A stretch of 64,000 nt of DNA from Ligustrum vulgare (GCA_963555705.1 OY743190.1:32470929-32534928); one strand, 5' to 3'; shown: positions 35,308-47,080, numbered from the stretch's first letter. The notes: generated by a model not told the origin, from the letters alone. Translations and numbers: made by a program.

Positions 35308-35525
35308 ATGAGTAGCGACTCCGGTTGCGTCTCCACCGACGGCAGTTACTATACCAACTCCGTCATCATCTGCCGCCGTCAATCCTCCATCTTTCGTCGT
35401 CAATCCACCGCTTCGAGCTGAATCTCAGCCCCGACGCCTTTTTCATCTTTGATGACACTGTCAAAGCAAACGACCATTGGGAATTGGTCTTTGATGGTAG
35501 AGCCTGGAGGCGTGAGTTTTGAAAT
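35308..35525 (+). other. short GC-richer open frames, unrecognised
   Basis: Two overlapping frames are open. One starts at ATG 35308 (SSDSGCVSTDGSYYTNSVII). The other spans 35325-35522 and ends LSPDAFFIFDDTV, DHWELVFDGRAWRREF. Base composition is less AT-rich than the surroundings, which suggests a former host exon. I do not recognise the product and there is no splice or start context to decide the frame. Confidence 0.3.
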
Positions 35526-35584
35526 TGAAATGCATAATAATAATTGATCTGGCTATTTTTTGGAATTGTCAGTATGGGCCTACG

Positions 35585-36250
35585 AAAGGAATACACCGAA
35601 AGGAATACACCGGATCAGTCTATCTCGATAACATGGTAGGCCATATATCCCGACCAAATCCGTTCTCGACCCATTAACTTATCGTCTGTAAGTTTTCTCA
35701 GACCGAGTTCATGCCCGACCTTATGACCATCATAGACCGAAAATGCCCGACCTCCTCAAGTCCTACATCCACCGTGGGAAACATGCCCGGACTAGTCAGG
35801 CCACTTCGTTCCACATTGCTCGGTACAAGCGAGATTCTAGATATTCATCTTTTATGGGCTTTATCAAATGGGCCATCTTCTTGGACCCTCAAAATAAAAC
35901 ATAACCTATAAGGAATCGTCCTAAAAAAGAGGAAGTACAATTCTTATAAGATTAGAACTCCTCTTAAAAGGTAAGTTTATAGCAAAATGACTCATTCCTT
36001 AAATAAAGGAAGATGTGGGCTTTTTCAGCCCTATAAATACAGCTCATTTGATCACATATATTCATTCATTATTCTTTACGTTTTTCAGTTAAATATTCTC
36101 TCTCTACCTTTTTCCAGAAATACTAATTTTCACACCGGAGGGGCGACGAGGAGAATCCTCCTCGCCTTTTTTGCAGGTCAACTAAGGCGAATTCATTGGT
36201 CTCTTCCAACAATCAAGTATCCTCAGATCTTGCCACGTCAAGATTAGGAT
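35585..36250 (+). mobile_element. LTR fragment of a retrotransposon (promoter and R/U5-like)
   Basis: It contains a TATA box in CCCTATAAATACAG (about 36031), followed by the transcript-leader-like stretch TTCATTCATTATTCTTTACG, a CACCGGAGGGGCGACGAGG segment with a complementary CCTCCTCGCC, and TTTTTTGCAGG. This arrangement is typical of U3-R-U5 in plant Ty3/gypsy LTRs of the Tat/Athila branch. No partner LTR or coding region is adjacent. A 14-bp duplication (GAAAGGAATACACC twice) lies near 35584. The boundaries are approximate. Confidence 0.5.
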
Positions 36251-36599
36251 TTTTTACAGCATCAATAATAATTGCAGGTGGGGCCCTTCAAATGGGTGCT
36301 TATTACAAATCATGGGCAGGATCTTGTTCCTTTACAGAGACGTTTCTTCCTGAGCAGGATTTTTAAGCAGGATCATTGGGCGAGATTTCTCCTCCGACTT
36401 TTCTTCTTTTATATAGTAAAAATACATACATACATACATACATACACAATAAATACGTTCACATTTATTCAAATTTTGTATTCACATTTAACATACATCT
36501 ATTTTGCATTCACACTGCCAGACTTTTCTCCCTTTATATATAGTAAGTGTAAGTATAAAAGTATAGATATAGACAGATTGTTTTATTTTTAATTTTGAG

Positions 36600-36935
36600 G
36601 TAAAATGTTTGGTTACAAAGTAGGAAGAGAAAATATGTGAGAATAAAGTAGTGTGTAAAATTGTGTTGTTTATAAATTAATATATAACTTATAATTTTTG
36701 AGTTAAAGAATAGGGAAAATTCTCATTCCTTAACCAAACTAACTCTTTTTCTTTTGACTCTGTTTGGTAAAAGAATGTAATTTATAAATTGATTTATTTA
36801 TATTTTCGAAGTAAGATATGTCATTAAAAAATAATAAGAGAGAATGTGTGTAACTAAAAAGTAGTTTAAAAAATTGTATAATTTATAAATTGATTCATAA
36901 ACTAATTTTCTTATTTTACCTAACTAAGGCTAAAA
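36600..36935. mobile_element. dispersed MITE family with GGTTAAAAAGT / TTTATAAATTGATTTA motifs, two adjacent copies
   Basis: Recurring phrases are TTTGGTAA, TTTATAAATTGATTTA, GAGGTAAAAT and AAATTGTGTGATTTATAAA. They also appear near 41130-41305, 42660-42825, 43260-43420 (inverted), 44820-45140, 52165-52330 and in the foldback at 55204. The ends are approximate inverse complements of each other (TTTGGTAAC / TTACCAAA). There is no coding capacity, and the copies are diverged, hence old. Confidence 0.55.
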
Positions 36936-36991
36936 TAAACTAAAGTTTGGTGGCCTGGGTACCCTATCTGTATTCAATATGATGTATTGGT

Positions 36992-37579
36992 CAGGGGCGG
37001 ATCCAGCTAGGGGCCCACCAGGACACGTGCCCCAGTAAAATTTCGACTTTTTTTTTTTAAATAAAAAAAAATCAGTTGATTCTTGAACATAGTTATTACC
37101 TGATTCTCTAAAATTATATTGGAATATTTGAGATTTAAGAGCTAATATGTGTTTACAATTATTTATTTGTTTGTATCAGTTTTGAAAAGATATTTTAAGC
37201 GTAAATTCATTTTTTTCTGATAATCAAAGTAATGAAAATGAAGTTAGAATGAAAGGGTTGAGGAACTTGATTAAAAAACTGATGTTGAAATTGAAGATAT
37301 GTCTCAACTTCGGGAATAATGTTGGGGATGTTAGGAGTGACACTCTTGAATTTGATGTAGCAAATATTGAGAATGATGTGTACTTAATATTGAAAATGAT
37401 GTAATGGAATGATATCAAAGTATGAAAACGCATAGAGAACAATTGTAATAAAATTTCAAGTATTTTTTCATTTTCGGTCTTTTTCCTAAAAAAAAAATTT
37501 TTGGGGGCAGCCCCGTACAAACCGTCAACAAAAACACAAATCGTACCTCAGTAAGATGAAAAATCTGCGTCCGTCACTG
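36992..37579. mobile_element. non-autonomous hAT element, 588 bp (CAGGGGCGGATCC type)
   Basis: The left end is CAGGGGCGGATCCAGCTAGG and the right end is the inverse of CAGTGACGGACGCAGATTTT. The flanks are GTATTGGT (36984-36991) and GTATTGGC (37580-37587), 7 of 8 bases matching. The terminus is the one widely seen on plant hAT-related elements encoding MYM/TTF-type zinc-finger transposases. Only about 0.6 kb remains, without a transposase. Confidence 0.85.
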
Positions 37580-37620
37580 GTATTGGCTGACTCTAACCGC
37601 CGTGATGACTATTGAATGAA

Positions 37621-37621
<1 letters not shown>

Positions 37622-37654
<33 letters not shown>
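37622..37654. repeat. (ATT)n microsatellite
   Basis: Eleven consecutive ATT units lie just after the 588-bp hAT element. Confidence 0.9.
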
Positions 37655-38269
37655 TGGAAAAAAAACAAAACAAAACGACTCCCTCACCATCAATGGGCGT
37701 TGGTGGGTTAGGTGCTGGGATTGAGCGGATTAGAGAAGATGAATATTTTTTGTCATTTCAAAATTTTTTGGGTAGCAATGGTTAGAAGTCTTTTCAAAGC
37801 AAATTCATTAAATGTTTGGAACTTCGAATATATATTTTTTACCTTCTTTAATAAATTGCACATGAAGTAATATTGAAAGTTTTGTTTTGTTTTTTTCTCC
37901 CCAGGTAAAAAGATAAAGACTAAAGAGTGTTGAACTTGTGAACTAATTATCAAAATTAAGTACTTATAAACGCTATATCCAAAAAGAGAAGAATTATTTA
38001 AAAAAAAAAAAATACAGCAGTACCATTTGTAAATTACTACTATTCTCCTAATTCATTTTCTAAATTATATAATAAGAAAACTAAATCGGACTTAATCTCG
38101 AGTTTTAACTCTTTAAAATAAGAATAAGAATCTCTCACTTTTATGGAAACTATTAATGTCGCTTTAAATCGTACTCAAGCAAAAGACAAATGTTTTATAA
38201 ACTAGAACGATTATCTAATTGACAAATAGTTAGTTTTTTTTTGTGGTAATAAGAACAAGATAGTGACCG

Positions 38270-38270
<1 letters not shown>

Positions 38271-38365
<95 letters not shown>

Positions 38366-38421
38366 GTGTGGAGTAGAATGTGTATATTTGTCCAAACTCT
38401 CTCTCTCTCTCAATTTTGTGT
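38271..38421. repeat. C run plus (CT)n microsatellite with duplicated edge
   Basis: A run of C residues is followed by about 40 CT units (38280-38359). The following phrase CAATTTTGTGTGGAGTA recurs after a second, short CT tract (38398-38421), so the edge was duplicated. The minus-strand Arg-Glu repeat frame through it is an artefact. Confidence 0.9.
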
Positions 38422-38468
38422 GGAGTAAAATGTGTAAATTTGTTGATTTTAGAAGTTTCATGATTATC

Positions 38469-38730
38469 AAAAAAAAAAAAAAAAAGGTGTAGCCCACACC
38501 CTGAGGGTCCGAACCGACCACGCCCAAGGCCCTTGGTTCGGGAAGGTAAATCCAGATTATGCCTCCAAGGAGCCAGGGTGGATGAGCTTATGGTAAGCAT
38601 GAGCAAATCTCAATAACTCCCGCTTTCCACAAGGTCAATTCCACCTTGCGGGGAATCGAACCAAGCACACAGCTGCGCTGAGCACTTACCACCCATTCCC
38701 TTTGCCACTTGGAGATGTGCCCTGGGGGCA
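38469..38730 (-). mobile_element. tRNA-derived SINE with oligo(T) tail
   Basis: The minus-strand element of 262 bp is flanked by a perfect 17-bp duplication, GAAGTTTCATGATTATC, at 38452-38468 and 38731-38747. Its head carries RNA polymerase III promoter boxes: A-box TGGCAAAGGG (38707-38698) and B-box GGTTCGATTCC (38662-38651), in tRNA-like spacing. The body runs through GTGTGGGCTACACC and ends in 17 T residues. Long target duplications and a pol III head are diagnostic of SINEs mobilised by LINE machinery. T-rich tails occur in some plant SINE families. Confidence 0.9.
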
Positions 38731-39863
38731 GAAGTTTCATGATTATCGCTTTGCACTAATGCCTGTTGTCTCCAATATTTGAAGACGCATGATAAATAGG
38801 ATCCCGACCTCCTCCCATCCACGTAGGAGTAACTTGTACACTAGAATAGCTCTCAGAGAACATCTCTGAATGATAAATGAGAGAGGTGGAAAAGTGTTCT
38901 TACCTTATCGGGTGAGGGTTTGAATCCTGCAAAATGGATTTTGATCCTCGGTAAGTGGAGTTATGATTTACCACATCTTCACTCTGGTTTTTAGTGACAT
39001 AATCTACGATTAACCTCTTAACTAATGGCCCATGACAGGATCGGTTAGGACCCTCAAAGTCTGATTACCATTTGTACCTAACGGTTTAGTCAACATTTGG
39101 ATGAGAAAAAAATGACTACAAGGAACGGGTGTTTGGCTAAGGATAGAATGACTCGAGCCAACAGATGAGCTGAGCTCATGGCTCGTGGGTTGACCGCCAT
39201 TTTTCATTTTTTTTTTCTTTTAACACCATGTGATCCCATGGTGTTAGACCATGCAATCGCAAGATCTTGCGAAAATTGACTATGCTCCAGTTGAAGTCAG
39301 CTTTACGATCGCACCAATCATGGTCCATGCAATTGTGGCTGACTTTTGTAGTCAGGATCTTCTTCTTTTCGCTATGATCAATTTGACCTTTGAATTTTCA
39401 AATTTATGTCAAATAGTCCTTCAAAATAGCAATTTAGGTCATTCAATTTTCTAAAAATGTGCAAGTTGGTCCCTATTTAAATTCATGTCCGATTCTTAGC
39501 TTTTGAAAATTGGTGTTTTTGTCCAAAAATATCAATTTTTCATGTTTTGGGCTTTCTTTTGCATTTTTGGCATTTCTTTTGTTATATTTACACAAATAAC
39601 TCAAAAACGACTATTTTAAACTTTTAAAGGCATTAAATATGTTTAAAACGGACTTATCAAAAACCTTCCTCCTTTTTTGGTGTTTGGGATCAGCTATTTA
39701 ATTGAATTTTCTAGTAGATAAAGTTAAAATTCTATACAAGCAACTTGTTACGTACAATTTTTCTTTTGAAATAAAAAACATTTAGAGAAAAAATGATTAT
39801 GTAAAATAAAGAAATTATAACTAAAGATCATTTACTTAATTACATGCAATTTCGACATACTTA

Positions 39864-40688
39864 GGTCCCGTTCTCTTTGCTGTTTTGAGGTCGTTTTCTG
39901 TTTTTATTTTCGAAAACGCTAAAAATGTGTTCTCTTTACCATTTTCAAAAATGCATTTTGAAAAAAAAAAAAAAAAATTGTACACAAAACGCAAAACGCC
40001 CAAACCTCGGTTTGGGCGTTTTGTGTGTATTTCAGCAAAAAATATTCAAAACGCTGAAAACGCGTTTTGGGATTTTTTTTTTTTTTTAAGAATTATCCTA
40101 ACTTGGAACTAAGCTTAATATAAAATTTTTTTTTCCTTCTATCCTAACTTGGAACTAAGCCTAAATAAAGATTTTTTTTTTTAGAATTATCCTAACTTAG
40201 AACTAAGCTTAAGTAAAGTTTTCTTGAATTCAATATCAACATTATAAAAAAAATTAAGTGAAAACTCTTGTTGTTATATTTCAAAAAAATAACTTGATAA
40301 ATGGACTCTGATGATTTTGAAAGAACTTGCATTTTCTGGATTTTAATAGAACTAAAACTTCCTCAAATTCCGAACCTGATCAAACTGTGTTAATATAGAC
40401 TCTTAATGCTCACATTAGTGTGTTGTATGTAACCATATTTTCAGTGTATTGTGAAAGGAAATTTAAGTTTGAGTCAATAGTATTCTGCAAGTAAATTAAT
40501 TAAAAATAGTTTAAGTAGTATTCTGTAAAATTTCAAACAGAACGTGTTTTCCAGCTTTTCATTTTCAAAAACAGTTTTCAGAAATGACAAATCAAACGCG
40601 TTTTCAACAAATTTAAAAAAAAAAAAAAAGAATCACAAAACATTTTCGAAAATAAAAATACAAAATAAAATACAAACAGAACGCTACC
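39864..40688. mobile_element. PIF/Harbinger (Tourist-like) MITE, 825 bp
   Basis: The termini are GGTCCCGTTCTCTTTG and the inverse of GGTAGCGTTCTGTTTG. The 3-bp duplication TTA (39861-39863, 40689-40691) is characteristic of PIF/Harbinger. Internally there is a perfect hairpin around CAAAACGCCCAAACC/GGTTTGGGCGTTTTG (about 39989-40024) and three tandem copies of a unit of about 52 bp (TATCCTAACTTGGAACTAAG) at 40087-40220. No transposase is present. Confidence 0.85.
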
Positions 40689-40691
40689 TTA

Positions 40692-42129
40692 TTTTTTCTG
40701 AAAATGAGCGTCAGTCAAGTTAACTTCTTACTTCTAATAAAGTCCTTTTACATGCACTAAAAGCAGAATCTGAAACTACCATACTAACCGGAGGTGTTAG
40801 TAGATCTTCTGCCATGACGGAAACAATTGGATATCTCCCTCCGTTTATTTTCCAAATTCAAGTAAATCAAATTGTAATGAAAACGGCAGAATCTACGTTC
40901 CTAAGTAATTATTGCAAGTGGACTTGATCCTAATGGTCCAGGTTCATATGTGTTATAAAAATAGGAGATATACTGTAAGAAGATCATTGTGTATTCCTAA
41001 TTTCTTATATTAAATCCAATAGTTCTACCTTGTCTTCTATAAGTGAATCAGGACATGATAGTGTAAATGGAGTATGACAAACATAACACCTAATCTTATT
41101 GCGTATGAGTCATACATGCTCATTAACGAGCTTTCTAAAGCCCTATTTGTTAAAAGTTTTTTAATTAAAACAAATAATGTGATATTTTCGAGGTAAAATA
41201 TGTGTTTGAAAAGTGATTTTAAGAAATTTGTGTGGTTAAAAAGTGGTTTAAAAAAATATTTTCTTTAAAAATGTTTAAAAAAGGTTTACCGAACATAGGC
41301 TAAATTAGTATAACTAACAGGGGAGTCCAAAATAACGTGTTACTGACTTGTGAAAAAAATATATTTTTTACATTTTAAATTGTAATAGAGGTCCATTACG
41401 CAGGTTAAAGGAAATAGGGCCGTGCTATACACCCGGCGAGGTGTACCGCCCCCTCACATGAGGGCGGGGCCCACACTCCGGGCGTGTTGGCCCAACCCCT
41501 CATGTGAGGGGGAGGTACACCCCGCGGGGTATATAGTTTTTTCCAAGGAAATAATATGGGTAAATCTTCTCAATATTTTCTAAATTTTAGTTTCATCGTA
41601 ATTAGCGTCTCAGTAAAAAAAATGGATAATTTGTGTACTTTTGAAAAGTTTTTTAAAATAATAAGAAGACGTTCAAGAACTCTTGAACTAGTGGGATAAT
41701 ATAAGCAGATAATATGTTGGTTGAATCCTAAAACTTGTCAAAAAAAAAATTGACTTTAAAAGCAACTTCTCAATCCTCTTCTATTAATACAAAACCATTT
41801 TTCATTTCTAAGAGTTCTACCATTATAGTACTCGGGTATTAAGTGTTAATAATCTTCACATAATTTAAGTAGCAAATATGTAAAGTTTCACATATGCCCT
41901 ACGTTGGTGATAATTTTTTTTTTAGCATCTTTACCATTGCCTTTTTACTTCCCTCTTGCACTAGGAATATCGAACGACACACCTTCTGGGATTTCGACAT
42001 CTTTTTCAATGTCATTAAAATCAATTGGATACCTATCTCATCAATATTTTTTGGAATGGAAATGTCATTGAGACCAGAAAATTCTTCGTTAAAGTATGGG
42101 GTTGATCCCCTAATTTCCCCGTCGAACAA
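40692..42129 (-). pseudogene. hAT-3 transposase remnants
   Basis: The N-terminal piece 42129-41899 reads FSGLNDISIPKNID, parallel to the starts of hAT-1 and hAT-2. The C-terminal hATC piece at about 40860-40700 reads GGRYPIVSVMAEDLLTPPVS, then DSAFSACKRTLLEVRS and a stop. Between them only scattered similarity survives. It is broken by stops and deletions. It is clearly the same subfamily as the two hATs inside the gypsy element, but much older. Confidence 0.7.
41417..41540. mobile_element. GC-rich foldback (inverted-repeat) element
   Basis: TATACACCCGGCGAGGTGTA and CCCCCTCACATGAGGG on the left are mirrored by CCCCTCATGTGAGGGGG and AGGTACACCCCGCGGGGTATA on the right, so nearly the whole 120 bp can fold into one hairpin. 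It is a sharp GC island within AT-rich DNA. It looks like a foldback MITE; no clear target duplication was found. Confidence 0.7.
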
Positions 42130-43559
42130 TTCCTCAAAAGTCGATGCCCATGATCAATTTTTTTATATGTTGAAAATGAAACTTGAAGAAATATAAGAAG
42201 TACGAATGTGATTGTAGACTTCTTGTATGAGAATTGAAAAGTATAGAAATGTAGAATATAAAGATGAAATGTGTATGATATTGTATTATTTAGTAATTGA
42301 ATTGAATTGAAATATATAAATTGAGATTTGAATCACATCATAATAGAAGAGAAAGTAGATAGTAGATAATTATAGATATCTTATGTGAAATTGGAATGAA
42401 AAATATTACCGTTTTGCAAACGGCCACAAGCTTTAAAAAGTAACCAAACAATCATGTTCAAATATTTTGAATGTGACCGTTTCGTCACTGTTTTCACAAG
42501 TCGGCGAGTTGAGTGACTCGTTGGCTCATGAAAATGAGCTCTCGTGGCAACGAGCCACGAGTGATGCTCAACTCATTTCTTCGGGCCCTTGTTTGGCTCG
42601 TATTTCTACGAGCTGAGCTTACGAGTTGGCGAGTGGCTCAATCCATTCTCCACCTCTAGGGTTTTAGCCTCTATTTGGTAACATTGTAGTTGTTTATAAA
42701 TTGATTTATCTATGATTTTAAGGAAAAAAGTGTGGTTAAAAAGTGGAGCGAGAAAACATGTATAGTTAAAAAGTGATTTAGGAAATTGTGTGATTTATAA
42801 ACCGTTTACCAAAGGAGGCTAAGTCGAATGGGCCAGATGGCCCGTTTTGAAGCTTACATATCCCCAGTTTGGTACAAATTAAAATCAAGATTTTAATTGT
42901 AGTCAAAGATTAATTTCAACCACAAACTTCATGAAATCCACAGTTTCTCTAATTTTGGGTTTTTAAATTTTAAATATAGTCCAAAATCAATTTTTTTAAT
43001 CGGGTATTTGGTTGGGGGCGGGACACCCACAAAATTACCCTACTCGTCCCACTGTCCCCATCAATTTCCTTTTTTTCACGCAATTCGATTCGATTCACTG
43101 CGATTTTTGGTTCAACGCTTCAAATTGCCATTTCTAGACTCTATTTTTAGTTGAATTATGAAACTCTCTCCTAGAGCTACATGCAACCATCAAAACTTAC
43201 TAAAAATCTAATTTTATTCCTACCAAACAGGGCATAGTTTGTCAGAAACCATATTTTAGCCTCCTTTCTTTAACACAATCATTAAAATTTTTAAATCAAC
43301 TTATAAATAACACAATTTCTCAAACAATTTTTTTTTAACCATGCACATTTTCTCTCAACTTTTTAATCACGAGTTTTACCTAAAAAATATAAATAAAATG
43401 AATTTATAATTGTTACAATGTTATCTAAGAGAGCCTTATTTAAATGCATTATGTAACAACGGCCAATACTTTGTTATCGTTATAAAAATACTTGCACTCC
43501 TGACAAAAAGATAAAGTTCGAGTAGATTGTCTTGGTGAATATCTATACATAGTAGACTC

Positions 43560-43790
43560 AATTTTAATTAGTTTTAATGAGATGGTAAAGGTTGTAGATT
43601 AATAAATGTTGGCAGTGCAGATATTGTAAGTTCAAATTCTCACAGATTCGAATTTGTTAGGCACTTTATCGTTCAGTGGGTGGTACCTAGACCTAACTAA
43701 CTTGGAGCATAACCTACAATTTTCAACCTCACCAGTCCCTAGAGCAGGGATGGTGGGGACGTCTAACATTGATGATCAACCATTTTTTAA
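43560..43790 (+). other. possible SINE-like sequence
   Basis: GAGATGGTAAAGGTTG and, about 40 bases later, AAGTTCAAATTCTCAC resemble degenerate pol III A and B boxes. They are followed by TGGTACCTAGACC text. There is no tail or target duplication to confirm this. Confidence 0.3.
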
Positions 43791-43799
43791 TCACATGGT

Positions 43800-45630
43800 G
43801 AATACTACTCACACTTTAAATTAACCATTTAAATAAGTATTTATTGTACTATGTGATTTAAATGGGATTAAGAGTTAGGTTGCGTTTGATTACATTTCAA
43901 TTTCATTGAAAATGTGATTTTTTTATCGAATTTTTCAACTTTGACATGTATGATTGTCAAGTTTTTTCATAAAAACCATTTCCATGTTATTGAGCCACGC
44001 GTCTGCAATTCCTCTAAAATTAGGAATTCATTTTCCAAGGATGATAGGGGTTTTATTTTTCATTCAAAATCTTTTATCAATTTCGTAACGATTGATCCTT
44101 TTTATTATTGTTAATTGATTTATTTTTTTTAAAAAAAAATTAACATTATTATTATCAAGTACAAATATGCAATAAATAAAAAATATATGTATATATTTTT
44201 GCTTAAAATAGTTAAATTTTGCTCTTTTGTCATGAAAAATAATATCAATCAAACAACAAATGTTAAAAAATTTCTCAAATTTTTCCTAAAAAAATTAAAT
44301 CAATTAAACACATTAAATGTTCAATTTCAGGAATTCAATTCCTTAAAATTTAATTATCTTAAATTCATTTTTTTTCACCTAAATTTCACCATCGCTATCA
44401 ATCACAACCTTATATTTATTATATACACTTTATATGTAAGATGTGTGGTCAAAAAAAATATCTGATGAGTTAGTAGTCATAATAAGATCCCATGCGAAAA
44501 AAATATTAATAAATACCCAAGAAAAAAAAATAGAAATTTGAATATGATCTTCAAGTACGAATGTATTTAGAGTTCGGTGGCAGAGCTTTTGAAAAAACAA
44601 AAATCGTGTCTACAAATTTTGATTTTAATCTAATTTAAAGTTAATATTTAATTTTAACAATACATTTTATTGGATCCACAATTTTTCAACCACACATCTT
44701 ATTAACTTTTATCAAAATTTACTAATAATCTGATTTTTATCGATATCAAATAGGGGCTAAGATACTTTTCTTTTTCTGCTGTATTTTGTTAAAATGACTC
44801 ATTTATGTTTGGTAAATTGTACATAAATAAATTTTTAAACAATGAGTGTGTTTGGTATTGTTTAAAAGGAGCTTTTTTAAAAATAAATAGTGATTTTTAA
44901 GAGAATAGATTTTTGATATTTGATTGAAAAGTCAAATATTGTGAGCTTGACTTTTAATAGATGGTTGAGATTGAATAATGTAGAAAAAACAGAAAATTTT
45001 AATGTAAATCAAACAATGGCAATATATTTTAACAAATTACCTTTTAAACACACACATTTTACCAAATCACTTTTCAATCACATATTTTACCTCGAAAATA
45101 TCACATTCTTTGTTTATAATTTTTTTTTTTTTTAACCAAATTTCTTTTTCTCAATAATCTATTTCACAATAAATAGAAGTCACGTCATACTTGGATAGGA
45201 GCGGTCCACAGTCCACCGAGTTATTTTGTAACTTGTAACTACCAAAGACTGAGATTTTGGAATTTATTTGGGGAATTCCAGAGTTATCCAAGTACCCCTC
45301 TTTGAATATTCTATAATATTCAAGTGTAATGGACTAATGGTCCCATCTACAACTTGCAATGATCCAGATAACACGGAAATTTCCACATCATTTCCTTCGC
45401 TATGGTCAAATTTCAAGAACTCGCAACTACATAATGTCACTTTCAGTGGTAGGGATTTTTATTTTATTTTTTTTGGATCAGTTTTTTTTCAGTTAAGAGT
45501 CAATATATTAAAGAAATAGACAGATACCTATTCATACGTAAACTCCTTTTGCTATTACAAAAAGAAATTAGGGTATTGTTTGCACTACCTTCGTACATGA
45601 GGGACACAATTGAAGTTTTCGCTTGATATC
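43800..45630. other. AT-rich intergenic sequence with diverged MITE pieces
   Basis: Fragments of the GGTTAAAAAGT MITE family occur around 44820-45140. Short frames at 43914-44465 and 44920-45135 are Phe/Asn/Lys-rich and typical of AT-rich noncoding DNA. I see no gene. Confidence 0.5.
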
Positions 45631-47080
45631 CAGACTCCACAATGGGACCCTATATAGATTATCGTGAATTAAATAAAGTCACCATAAAAAACAAATATCC
45701 TCTATCACGTATCGATAATCTCTTGGATCAATTGCAAAGCTCTGCAACTCTTCTCAAAAATTGATTTGAGGTCTGATTATCACTTGAACAAATTTGTATT
45801 TATATTTGTTATTACGACCATGCTCAAAATTAGCTTGACACGTCATTAATAAGGGCTCACGTAGGGCTCATTGGACGCCAATGCACCCCCCCCCCCTCGT
45901 GTGTCAAACAAGTCGTTGTTGGTTCAGGCATCATGCTATCTGAAGCACTGCACAGCTGAATCTATATTTTCGAGCTGCATATGTCCGAAGTATGTACTCC
46001 GGATCAATGACAAAATTAGTCACTGTGCAAGTCAGACACTATGTCAGAAGGGACGGTACCCTTCTGAAAATTGCGGCTTGTGGGACAAGTACTTTAACGG
46101 GATGTGACACCTACCTCAATCCCAAGATACATAGTATTGATTATAACCAAATAAATGATTTACATTTACAATAAATTATGAATTACGGGCTTGCCACGTG
46201 GAAAAAGGAAGACGTGTAATAATCTTGAGCAAACTACTCTTACTATAAATAAGATTCATCTGCTCCAAAAGAGAGGTTAGCAACTCTATTCTCTAACTTG
46301 ACATATTATTCTCACTCTCTTTTCTCTTTTTACACACTTATATTTCCCGCATTCAACATATATTTACTCGAGATAAGTCTTGACTTGAGCGTCAGAGTGC
46401 AAACGGGAGCCTCCCTGGCTCCCTTGCACGTTGATCGTTTGTCTTAGTGCGCAGGAAGTACACATGTTCAAGAGGGAGTAGCTAGACGTGTTGATCCAAA
46501 GTCCTACTAGATTTTGTGGTCAACAAAATTCATTGATGATATTCTAATATATTCAGAGTCTCGAAATGAACATGAAATCACCTTCTTACTGTCCTCCAGA
46601 TTCTATGTGAAAAGAAATTGTATGCTAAAATTTTCAAATGTGAATTTTGATTGAAAAAAGTTGTGTTCCAATTAAGGGTCTTTTAAGATTTAGAAAAAGA
46701 GGAAAGTTGACACCATGATTTATTAGTCCTTTGAAATTCTTGAACTTGTCGGTGAGGTAACTTGTCGAGTAAAGTTACCTGAACAGATGAAAAGAATAAA
46801 TGATGCATTTCATGTGTCCACCACTTCAAAAATATGTTCGTGGTCTTTATCACATTTTGGCGGAAACACCAGAGGATATTCAACCCAAGAAAAATCAGTC
46901 AGAATATTGATGTGTGATAACAAGAAGTTTCGCAGAAAGGAAATTAATATATTTCGTGTTTTGTGGCTAAGTAATGTTATTGAAGAAGAAACTTAAGAAA
47001 GAGAAGATGAAATGAAAGAGCAATACCCGGGACTCTTCAACTTGGTAATTTGGTGGACAGAAATCTTTTAAAGGGGAAAT
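45630..47080 (+). pseudogene. remnant of a second Tekay/Del-type gypsy pol, split by an LTR
   Basis: 45651-45790 reads [20 protein letters not shown] and IDNLLDQLQ, then KIDLRSDYH in a shifted frame (RT). After an intervening LTR-like block, 46526-46680 reads KFIDDILIYSESRNEHE, with the catalytic Asp pair intact. 46685-47060 is a frameshifted integrase tail: RFRKRGKLTP, ILAETPEDIQP and ERAIPGTLQL pieces, equivalent to the chromovirus tail at 18703-19212. Most of RT, all of RNase H and the integrase core are gone. The polypurine-like GGGGAAA and LTR start TGTAACATCCCG follow. Confidence 0.8.
45880..46505 (+). mobile_element. LTR-like insertion within the gypsy remnant
   Basis: It has a TATA box in CTATAAATAAG (about 46244), then CAACTCTATTCTC, CTCGAGATAAGTCTTGACTT, GAGCGTCAGAG and the complementary GGGAGCC/GGCTCCC pair. 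This is the U3-R-U5 style of plant Tat/Athila-type LTRs, comparable to 35585-36250. It separates RT segments that are contiguous in intact elements. Edges and target duplication are not resolved. Confidence 0.45.

Larger units (their letters stand above)
39137..42657 (-). mobile_element. hAT-3: heavily decayed hAT transposon with nested insertions
   Basis: The right end is CTCCACCTCTA, the inverse of a TAGAGGTGG hAT terminus, preceded by GC-richer GAGC/GCTC motifs (42500-42640) like those of hAT-1. The left end is probably near TAAGGATAGAATGACTCGAG with a short GAGCTGAGCTCATGGCTCG array. A TTAAAATTCTATACAAG...TTACGTACAATTTT segment (39725-39760) matches the 3' region of hAT-2. It is interrupted by a Tourist-like MITE (39864-40688) and a GC-rich foldback (about 41417-41540). 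The left boundary and target duplication are uncertain. Confidence 0.65.

Noticed and set aside
36033..36260. Host gene promoter with TATA box
   Set aside because: The TATA box is followed by R/U5-like LTR sequence and no coding exon, so it is better explained as a retroelement promoter.
38195..38527. Minus-strand frame encoding a long Arg-Glu repeat
   Set aside because: It is a translation of the (CT)n microsatellite.
38651..38707. tRNA gene
   Set aside because: The A and B boxes are tRNA-like, but the sequence does not form a full cloverleaf, continues into a 262-bp body with a T-tail, and has a 17-bp target duplication; it is a SINE.
38880..38960. Second SINE with B-box-like GGTTTGAATCC
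   Set aside because: Only one box-like motif is present; no tail or target duplication was found.
44187..44465. Plus-strand frame of 92 codons
   Set aside because: Phe/Asn/Lys/Leu-rich composition typical of AT-rich noncoding sequence; no motif.
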